Assembly: GCA_008360975.2 (NCBI GenBank)
Contig: CM039211.1
Coordinates: 45,841,031 to 45,905,030 of the forward strand
Reading direction: 5' to 3'
Source of the DNA: Lichenostomus cassidix
Lineage: Eukaryota; Chordata; Aves; Passeriformes; Meliphagidae
Length of the DNA stretch: 64,000 bases
Under the pieces are notes generated by a model, which saw only the letters and a list, made by a program, of their open reading frames with translations, did not search any database and was not told the origin of the DNA. The position numbers were made by a program, and so were the translations under genes. Within the stretch, counting starts at the first letter, position 1. Each line of letters opens with the position of its first letter. Of this stretch, positions 24,166 to 32,440 are shown in pieces.

Positions 24166-24965
24166 TGTTATGATCCAATTATTAAGGTTCTTTAGAAATA
24201 CCTCTGCCCGAATTAAGGTACAAACGAGACCATATGCCAGTCAATAGTATGAGTTTTATTTGATAGAAAATATGAAAGAGAGAGGGAAGAAAAGAGAGAA
24301 AAAGAGAAGTAAGAAAAGAGGTGGGGGGGACAGAAAGAGAGAAAGAGAAAATATCACCATCCGTGGATCCCAACGATGTTGCGTTGATCCTCTCCAGCCG
24401 GTCTTCTCGGTGGCGGTGGTCCCCCCCGAAAAGCACAGAATGCCATGGGTTAATATACACTCAGGCCAGGGGCAATGTCCAGGCATGTCCCCCCGGGGGA
24501 GGGGGCAGCCTCTAGCTGCAGACTCTGCTTGCATCACCTGCACTCCTGTAGTGCCAGGCCTAGCACTCTGGGGGGTCTGTGATGGATTGTGACTCCCCCT
24601 CAGCTGCCTCTCACGTGAAAGTCCCGTGGATGTGGCCTGTGGGGTTGGGGGTTCCACAGCTGGGCCAGTCTGTGTAAACCTGGCTTCTGTGAGCTGTGCT
24701 CTGCCCCCACCCCAAACTCAGCCAGGGATGATCCTCAGTGCCGCTGGTGGCTTTGGCCTTTGTGTATGCATACCTTTCCCTCAGCTTGAGATGATTGAAC
24801 AATAGGTTTCCCTTTATCTAATCTCAGCAGTTTGACTCAGTCCAAAGTCCCAGTCAGGTATCTTCAGGGAGGTTTCTTTGATTGTAGCTTCTTTATACTG
24901 TTTTTGTTATAATGAGCAAAACTTTATATCAATGTTTGAGGCATGAACTATTTCAGTCTCTGACA
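24166..24965 (-). repeat. LTR2, 800 bp
   Basis: Same ends, TATA and polyadenylation motifs as LTR1. In the segments I compared by eye it is identical to LTR4, including the GATCCTCAGTGCCGCTGG variant that separates both from LTR1 and LTR3. It is shared by the unit on each side, as expected for an array made by LTR recombination. Confidence 0.9.
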
Positions 24966-27006
24966 GCCACCCCGTGACTCAAACATTGTAATAAATGTCT
25001 CTTTTTTAGCAATCTTCTTTAGCCTATGGGTTGTCCACGGAGGTGATGAAAAAAAAGATAATGGGAGAAAAGATAGAAATAGTAGAAGCAATAACATGAG
25101 CAATTATACTAATAGGTACAATATTATACTAATAGGTACAATAGTTCAAAGCATAAATTTAATTGTAATTATCAATTTAATTTTCATTAGTCAGTACTTC
25201 CACCCCGCGACCCCAGGAATTAGTGTTTTTAAATGGGTGGTGGGTGTGAGGGGTATTTTTATATTGTATCTCTTAGATGTTAGCTTAATATGTTTGGAAA
25301 TTGGTTATAGAATTATACAGCTGGTTTTCTTTTTTTTTTTTTGTATAAATGTGGATGGATTTAGCAGGGATGTATGTTTCTTTCTCAACTACATTTACAT
25401 ATAGTTGGTAGAATTTTATAGGTAATATTTCTTTTTCGCTGGATAATTCTATACATTATGAAAATTATTTTTATGATACAAAATTAACATACAAAAGATT
25501 TTATAAAAATTATTGTTAAGCAATCTTATCTTTATATGAGGGCTATGCTCTGTTTTTTAAGATTCAGATTATAGCACTGTTGTAATTTAGTCTTGAAACA
25601 AATTAGAAATTATAGCTTTACAATCAGTGTAATTAAAAAATGAAATTGATTCCTTTTCAAATTCAGTTGTATTATTTCAACTAGTTTTTTCTCATGAATT
25701 TTTGAGGCAGAGTTAAAATACTCTCTTAGGATATATGGCAGGAGATTTAACAGCCATTGGTTTGAGAGCTGGTAGAAGGCTTTTCTGTATTTTATTTACG
25801 TCATTCCATATAACGTTTGTGTTTTGTTAAGATTTTTTAATTCACTACTTAGTAAATTTGAAAAATTTAGCCAAATTATAATAATTTTAAATTTTTCTAA
25901 GGCAGAACCGAGATGATTAGTGCATTTTGTATAAATTCTTATACCAACTCTCAGGATTAAATTGGTTGAGACAAATTATGCATCTATAACAACTTTTGCC
26001 ACATTATTTTTCAGTAAAAAGACAAAATAAGTTAGATAAAAATCAAACATAAGAATATATAAAATATTTTAACTAATATTTGATCTTCTAGCAAGTTACT
26101 TGCAATGACAACACGAATAAATTACAAATGTTAACAAACTGACAATGCAAGCAATTATGGTGACATTTTAAATTTTCACTGGCTCTCATGCAGCATCATT
26201 TCATGTGTTGGTACGTTCCTATAAAAGAAAAGTGAAAATGTGGCCCACCAGGCCAATTATTAAAATGAAATAAAACTTCTTGTTGCTAACACTAAACGAT
26301 AGACTTTACATGAAGAAAAGGTCATCACATTTAGGCATGATTTTGCTGTTTGCAGATTCTCTGCTCTCATACTCGTTTTCCTTATCTTCAATGCAAGAGT
26401 GTTTGACATCCCTAGAAAAGAAAAGAAACAAGCTTCCCCGGCAATACTTGCCTGAGTGGAACAAGTTGTTAATTGCATTAATTTTTTTTTTTTTAGTTTT
26501 AGTGATTTTTTTCTTTTTTGGACATTATTAAATTTAGTGACAAGCAATGCTATTGCTTAAAACATTTTGAAGAACTAATCACCTTTTTAGTAACCAAGCA
26601 TATTTTTAGTAACCAATTGCTTCTTATTCCACTTTTTCTTGCACTAAGTCTAAGCTAGGGTAGACAGGCAAGTAACAAATTAACTAAAGAAAGACAATAC
26701 AACATTATCTTTCTACTGGCTGCTTGGGATAGGAATTTTCCCCTAAACTTTTTCTACAGCCTCCCAACAGAGGAAGCTGCATGAAAAATACTTAAGCTTG
26801 TACAGGGACAACACTATCTTCACAAGGCAGCAGCTTTATAATGGGCTTCAGGGTTAGAACCAATTCTAGTTTTCCACACAAACCACAGACTGGGGGGGAG
26901 GGTGGTGGGGGGTGTTCCCTAAAAGACAAGAGTTGCAGAAGTGACTTCAGGAGTGAAACCTGTCAATTCTGGCTTTTTACAACAAAATACACACACACAC
27001 AAAAAC

Positions 27007-27339
27007 CACAAAGTAGGGGCGTGGGTCCCCTCCAAACAGGAGTTTTAGGCTCCGCACAACACCACGAACAGGAGCTTCACAGCTCCGCACAAAGTAGGGG
27101 CGTGGGTCCCCTCCAAACAGGAGTTTTTAGGCTCCGCACAACACCACGAACAGGAGCTTCACAGCTCCGCACAAAGTAGGGGCGTGGGTCCCCTCCAAAC
27201 AGGAGTTTTTAGGCTCCGCACAACACCACGAACAGGAGCTTCACAGCTCCGCACAAAGTAGGGGCGTGGGTCCCCTCCAAACAGGAGTTTTCAGGCTCCG
27301 CACAACACCACGAACAGGAGCTTCACTAGCTCCGCACAA
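27007..27339 (-). repeat. 82-bp tandem repeat with hairpins, unit 2 (4 copies)
   Basis: Landmark AGTAGGGG at 27012, 27093, 27175 and 27257. GGAGCT...AGCTCC inverted repeats lie at 27071-27086, 27153-27168, 27235-27250 and 27317-27333. Sense-strand loops are GUGA three times and AGUGA once, so this array is more homogeneous than those of units 1 and 3. Confidence 0.88.
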
Positions 27340-27684
27340 AACACCAAGGAGAGGCTTTTACTACAAACTACAGACAGGAAGGCCTCTCTACGAGACACAA
27401 GCAGCAGAATTGGCTTCAGGACTGAAAACCTGCCAATTCTGGACTCGCACAACAAAAGACACTAAAGAGAACTAGAACCCCCATATTAGTTTACTATAAC
27501 TTCTGGCCCCCAGAGATGACACTTCAATTTCCACAATGTACTCAGAGAAAATTGCAGTCAAATTTCTAAGTGTTTAAACAAACTAGAATATGCACAACCT
27601 GTCAAAGAAAGTTGGTGTAAGAGAATTGTTATGGATGGAGTCATAACAACTCTTACTACCCTTTAAAAAAAAAGGTAGTGTTTA

Positions 27685-27774
27685 TATTTGTTAGTATATA
27701 GTATACTAACATAGTATAGTATAATTAATTATGATAAAGTATAATTATTATAATAATTAATAATTAAATAGTAT
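27685..27774. repeat. AT-rich low-complexity tract, unit 2
   Basis: Counterpart of the tract in unit 1, several bases shorter, with the same TATAATTA and TAATAATTA elements. It is useful only as a length marker between units. Confidence 0.7.
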
Positions 27775-27849
27775 AAAAGGAAGAACGTGAAATTATTTGA
27801 TGAGAGAAGACAATAGTATTGTGAAAGGCACTTCGGGTTAGAGAATGTT

Positions 27850-27867
27850 ATCCTGTCCGTGACGCCA
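27850..27867 (-). other. Primer-binding site, unit 2 (tRNA-Ser-like, CGA type)
   Basis: The minus strand reads TGGCGTCACGGACAGGAT, six bases inside LTR3. It differs from the unit 1 site at a cluster of six positions but is identical to unit 3. From memory it matches the 3' 18 nt of a vertebrate tRNA-Ser(CGA) type with one mismatch. Confidence 0.65.
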
Positions 27868-27873
27868 ATAAAA

Positions 27874-28673
27874 TGTTATGATCCAATTATTAAGGTTCTT
27901 TAGAAATACCTCTGCCCGAATTAAGGTACAAACGAGACCATATGCCAGTCAATAGTATGAGTTTTATTTGATAGAAAATATGAGAGAGAGAGAGACGAAA
28001 AGAGAGAAAAAGAGAAGTAAGAAAAGAGGTGGGGGGGACAGAAAGAGGGAAAGAGAAAATATCACCATCCGTGGATCCCAACGATGTTGCGTTGATCCTC
28101 TCCAGCCGGTCTTCTCGGTGGTGGTGGTCCCCCCGAAAAGCACAGAATGCCATGGGTTAATATACACTCAGACCAGGGGCAATGTCCAGGTATGTCCCCC
28201 CGGGGGAGGGGGCAGCCTCTAGCCGCAGACTTTGCTTGCATCACGTGTACTCCTGTGGTGCAAGGCCTAGCACTCTGGGGGGTCTGTGATGGATTGTGAC
28301 TCCTCCTCAGCTGCCTCTCACGTGAAAGTCCCGTGGATGTGGCCTGTGGGGTTGGGGGTTCCACAGCTGGGCCAGTTTGTGTAAATTTGGCTTCTGTGAG
28401 CTGTGCTCTGCCCCCCACCCCAAACTCAGCCGGGGATGATTCTCACCACAGCTGGTGGCTTTGGCCTTTGTGTATGCATACCTTTCCCTCAGCTTGAGAT
28501 GATTGAACAATAGGTTTCCCTTTATCTAATCTCAGCAGTTTGACTTAGTCCAAAGTCCCAGTCAGGTATCTTCAGGGAGGCTTCTTTGATTGTAGCTTCT
28601 TTATACACTTTTTGTTATAATGAGCAAAACTTTATATCAATGTTTGAGGCATGAACTATTTCAGTCTCTGACA
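27874..28673 (-). repeat. LTR3, 800 bp, most divergent LTR
   Basis: Same length, ends and motifs, but by eye it has roughly 25 or more differences from the other three. These include GAGAGAGAGAGAGACG at 27985-28000, a one-base-longer C run near 28412, and changes near 28224-28262 and 28435-28450. It sits between the two most similar internals, which is unexpected for a simple duplication. Confidence 0.88.
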
Positions 28674-30696
28674 GCCACCCCGTGACTCAAACATTGTAAT
28701 AAATGTCTCTTTTTTAGCAATCTTCTTTAGCCTATGAGTTGTCCACGGAGGTGATGAAAAAAAAAGATAATGGGAGAAAAGATAGAAATAGTAGAAGCAA
28801 TAACATGAGCAATTATACTAATAGGTACAATAGTTCAAAGCATAAATTTAATTGTAATCATCAATTTAATTTTCATTAGTCAGTACCTCCACCCCGCGAC
28901 CCCAGGAATTAGTGTTTTTAAATGGGTGGTGGGTGTGAGGGGTATTTTTATATTGTATCTCTTAGATGTTAGCTTAATATGTTTGGAAATTGGTTATAGA
29001 ATTATACAGCTGGTTTTCTTTTTTTTTTTTTGTATAAATGTGGATGGATTTAGCAGGGATGTATGTTTCTTTCTCAACTACATTTACATATAGTTGGTAG
29101 AATTTTATAGGTAATATTTCTTTTTCGCTGGATAATTCTATACATTATGAAAATTATTTTTATGATACAAAATTAACATACAAAAGATTTTATAAAAATT
29201 ATTGTTAAGCAATCTTATCTTTATATGAGGGCTATGCTCTGTTTTTTAAGATTCAGATTATAGCACTGTTGTAATTTAGTCTTGAAACAAATTAGAAATT
29301 ATAGCTTTACAATCAGTGTAATTAAAAAATGAAATTGATTCCTTTTCAAATTCAGTTGTATTATTTCAACTAGTTTTTTCTCATGAATTTTTGAGGCAGA
29401 GTTAAAATACTCTCTTAGGATATATGGCAGGAGATTTAACAGCCATTGGTTTGAGAGCTGGTAGAAGGCTTTTCTGTATTTTATTTACGTCATTCCATAT
29501 AACGTTTGTGTTTTGTTAAGATTTTTTAATTCACTACTTAGTAAATTTGAAAAATTTAGCCAAATTATAATAATTTTAAATTTTTCTAAGGCAGAACCGA
29601 GATGATTAGTGCATTTTGTATAAATTCTTATACCAACTCTCAGGATTAAATTGGTTGAGACAAATTATGCATCTATAACAACTTTTGCCACATTATTTTT
29701 CAGTAAAAAGACAAAATAAGTTAGATAAAAATCAAACATAAGAATATATAAAATATTTTAACTAATATTTGATCTTCTAGCAAGTTACTTGCAATGACAA
29801 CACGAATAAATTACAAATGTTAACAAACTGACAATGCAAGCAATTATGGTGATATTTTAAATTTTCACTGGCTCTCATGCAGCATCATTTTATGTGTTGG
29901 TACGTTCCTATAAAAGAAAAGTGAAAATGTGGCCCACCAGGCCAATTATTAAAATGAAATAAAACTTCTTGTTGCTAACACTAAACGATAGACTTTACAT
30001 GAAGAAAAGGTCATCACATTTAGGCATGATTTTGCTGTTTGCAGATTCTCTGCTCTCATACTCGTTTTCCTTATCTTCAATGCAAGAGTGTTTGACATCC
30101 CTAGAAAAGAAAAGAAACAAGCTTCCCCGGCAATACTTGCTTGAGTGGAACAAGTTGTTAATTGCATTAATTTTTTTTTTTTTAGTTTTAGTGATTTTTT
30201 TCTTTTTTGGACATTATTAAATTTAGTGACAAGCAATGCTATTGCTTAAAACATTTTGAAGAACTAATCACCTTTTTAGTAACCAAGCATATTTTTAGTA
30301 ACCAATTGCTTCTTATTCCACTTTTTCTTGCACTAAGTCTAAGCTAGGGTAGACAGGCAAGTAACAAATTAACTAAAGAAAGACAATACAACATTATCTT
30401 TCTACTGGCTGCTTGGGATAGGAATTTTCCCCTAAACTTTTTCTACAGCCTCCCAACAGAGGAAGCTGCATGAAAAATACTTAAGCTTGTACAGGGACAA
30501 CACTATCTTCACAAGGCAGCAGCTTTATAATGGGCTTCAGGGTTAGAACCAATTCTAGTTTTCCACACAAACCACAGACTGGGGGGGAGGGTGGTGGGGG
30601 GTGTTCCCTAAAAGACAAGAGTTGCAGAAGTGACTTCAGGAGTGAAACCTGTCAATTCTGGCTTTTTACAACAAAATACACACACACACAAAAACC

Positions 30697-31029
30697 ACAA
30701 AGTAGGGGCGTGGGTCCCCTCCAAACAGGAGTTTTAGGCTCCGCACAACACCACGAACAGGAGCTTCACAGCTCCGCACAAAGTAGGGGCGTGGGTCCCC
30801 TCCAAACAGGAGTTTTTAGGCTCCGCACAACACCACGAACAGGAGCTTTCCAGCTCCGCACAAAGTAGGGGCGTGGGTCCCCTCCAAACAGGAGTTTTTA
30901 GGCTCCGCACAACACCACGAACAGGAGCTTTACTAGCTCCGCACAAAGTAGGGGCGTGGGTCCCCTCCAAACAGGAGTTTTTAGGCTCCGCACAACACCA
31001 CGAACAGGAGCTTCACTAGCTCCGCACAA
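30697..31029 (-). repeat. 82-bp tandem repeat with hairpins, unit 3 (4 copies)
   Basis: Landmark AGTAGGGG at 30701, 30782, 30864 and 30947. GGAGCT...AGCTCC inverted repeats lie at 30760-30775, 30842-30857, 30924-30940 and 31007-31023. Sense-strand loops are GUGA, GGAA, AGUAA and AGUGA. The array lies about 520-850 nt downstream of the PBS of the same unit. Confidence 0.88.
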
Positions 31030-31377
31030 AACACCAAGGAGAGGCTTTTACTACAAACTACAGACAGGAAGGCCTCTCCACGAGACACAAGCAGCAGAAT
31101 TGGCTTCAGGACTGAAAACCTGCCAATTCTGGACTCGCACAACAAAAGACACTAAAGAGAACTAGAACCCCCATATTAGTTTACTATAACTTCTGGCCCC
31201 CAGAGATGACACTTCAATTTCCACAATGTACTCAGAGAAAATTGCAGTCAAATTTCTAAGTGTTTAAACAAACTAGAATATGCACAACCCGTCAAAGAAA
31301 GTTGGTGTAAGAGAATTGTTATGGATGGAGTCATAACAACTCTTACCACCCTTTAAAAAAAAAAGGTAGTGTTTATA

Positions 31378-31465
31378 TTTGTTAGTATATAGTATACTAA
31401 CATAGTATAGTATAATTAATTATGATAAAGTATAATTATTATAATAATTAATAATTAAATAGTAT
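31378..31465. repeat. AT-rich low-complexity tract, unit 3
   Basis: Counterpart of the tracts in units 1 and 2 and essentially the same as that of unit 2. It separates the PBS region from the rest of the leader. Confidence 0.7.
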
Positions 31466-31540
31466 AAAAGGAAGAACGTGAAATTATTTGATGAGAGAAG
31501 ACAATAGTATTGTGAAAGGCACTTCGGGTTAGAGAATGTT

Positions 31541-31558
31541 ATCCTGTCCGTGACGCCA
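31541..31558 (-). other. Primer-binding site, unit 3 (tRNA-Ser-like, CGA type)
   Basis: The minus strand reads TGGCGTCACGGACAGGAT, six bases inside the 5' LTR (LTR4). It has the same sequence as unit 2. Serine-primed endogenous retroviruses are known (ERV-S type); a match to a bird tRNA-Ser gene would settle it. Confidence 0.68.
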
Positions 31559-31564
31559 ATAAAA

Positions 31565-32364
31565 TGTTATGATCCAATTATTAAGGTTCTTTAGAAATAC
31601 CTCTGCCCGAATTAAGGTACAAACGAGACCATATGCCAGTCAATAGTATGAGTTTTATTTGATAGAAAATATGAAAGAGAGAGGGAAGAAAAGAGAGAAA
31701 AAGAGAAGTAAGAAAAGAGGTGGGGGGGACAGAAAGAGAGAAAGAGAAAATATCACCATCCGTGGATCCCAACGATGTTGCGTTGATCCTCTCCAGCCGG
31801 TCTTCTCGGTGGCGGTGGTCCCCCCCGAAAAGCACAGAATGCCATGGGTTAATATACACTCAGGCCAGGGGCAATGTCCAGGCATGTCCCCCCGGGGGAG
31901 GGGGCAGCCTCTAGCTGCAGACTCTGCTTGCATCACCTGCACTCCTGTAGTGCCAGGCCTAGCACTCTGGGGGGTCTGTGATGGATTGTGACTCCCCCTC
32001 AGCTGCCTCTCACGTGAAAGTCCCGTGGATGTGGCCTGTGGGGTTGGGGGTTCCACAGCTGGGCCAGTCTGTGTAAACCTGGCTTCTGTGAGCTGTGCTC
32101 TGCCCCCACCCCAAACTCAGCCAGGGATGATCCTCAGTGCCGCTGGTGGCTTTGGCCTTTGTGTATGCATACCTTTCCCTCAGCTTGAGATGATTGAACA
32201 ATAGGTTTCCCTTTATCTAATCTCAGCAGTTTGACTCAGTCCAAAGTCCCAGTCAGGTATCTTCAGGGAGGTTTCTTTGATTGTAGCTTCTTTATACTGT
32301 TTTTGTTATAATGAGCAAAACTTTATATCAATGTTTGAGGCATGAACTATTTCAGTCTCTGACA
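31565..32364 (-). repeat. LTR4 (5' LTR of the array), 800 bp
   Basis: Outermost LTR at the sense 5' end, directly followed on the plus strand by the AGCAC TSD. It is indistinguishable from LTR2 in the segments compared. It carries the promoter-side TATA motif at 31849-31856. Confidence 0.9.
31849..31856 (-). promoter_or_regulatory. Candidate TATA box of the 5' LTR
   Basis: Minus-strand TATATTAA lies about 510 bp into the LTR. A start site 25-30 bp downstream would give an R region of about 185 nt ending at the AATAAA. All four LTRs conserve it. Activity is not shown. Confidence 0.55.
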
Positions 32365-32369
32365 AGCAC
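32365..32369 (+). repeat. Target-site duplication (right), AGCAC
   Basis: Exact copy of 20446-20450, immediately outside LTR4. The CR1 RT sequence resumes here. Confidence 0.9.
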
Positions 32370-32440
32370 TCAGAAGTGTTTGGGAAACTACAGGCCAGTC
32401 AGCATCACTTTGGTCCCTGAGAGTCCAGTAGAGTCCATGT
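32370..32440 (+). mobile_element. CR1 LINE, RT fragment continuing beyond the LTR array
   Basis: Translation at 32383-32421 gives GNYRPVSITLVPE, matching the GNYRPVSLTSVPGK motif at the start of CR1 reverse transcriptase. It continues in order from the WKKANFSF block at 20411, showing that the array landed inside RT. CR1 similarity fades after about 32440, so this copy was already truncated or has decayed. Confidence 0.75.

Larger units (their letters stand above)
24966..27873 (-). mobile_element. Internal region 2 of the LTR array (2908 bp, non-coding)
   Basis: Very similar to internal 3 over most of its length, sharing derived bases against internal 1 (for example the sites near 25669-25694 and 25754-25807). 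At the U3-proximal end it instead keeps, like internal 1, a duplicated 21-bp block containing ATACTAATAGGTACAAT (25107-25141), present once in internal 3. It carries no retroviral reading frame. The pattern hints that unit 2 is mosaic. Confidence 0.85.
28674..31564 (-). mobile_element. Internal region 3 of the LTR array (2891 bp, non-coding)
   Basis: First unit in sense order, next to the 5' LTR (LTR4). Nearly identical to internal 2 except for loss of one 21-bp copy near 28815-28838, hairpin-loop variants, and scattered changes. No gag, pol or env frame is present. If transcribed from LTR4, the RNA would carry the PBS, the AT tract and then the hairpin repeats, in leader order. Confidence 0.85.
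20451..32364 (-). mobile_element. Tandem LTR retroelement array (four LTRs, three internal regions)
   Basis: An 11,914-bp insertion with the order LTR1 (20451-21250), internal 1, LTR2 (24166-24965), internal 2, LTR3 (27874-28673), internal 3, LTR4 (31565-32364). Period lengths are 3715, 3708 and 3691 bp. The outer ends are TG...CA with a perfect AGCAC TSD, so the whole array behaves as one integration. Minus orientation is supported three ways: AATAAA near one LTR end, a TATA motif upstream of it, and a tRNA-like PBS five bases beyond that end. On the minus strand LTR4 is the 5' LTR and LTR1 the 3' LTR. No gag, protease, RT, integrase or env frame is visible in any internal region, so the element is non-autonomous. 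The 5-bp TSD and serine-type PBS suggest class III ERV affinity; this is inference. Confidence 0.9.

Noticed and set aside
26841..27179. Frames through the 82-bp repeats giving repeated peptides (GVGPLQTGV, TTPRTG).
   Set aside because: The period of 81-83 bp is not a multiple of three, so the frame is not maintained. The structural signal is on the other strand as RNA hairpins.
23295..31029. The regular 82-bp repeats might be read as a CRISPR-like or satellite array.
   Set aside because: There are no unique spacers. The repeats are directly adjacent, few in number, and embedded in an LTR element.
20451..32364. Plus-strand orientation of the LTR array.
   Set aside because: In the plus direction there is no PBS after the LTR and no AATAAA near the LTR end. 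The minus direction has both, plus a TATA motif at a sensible distance.
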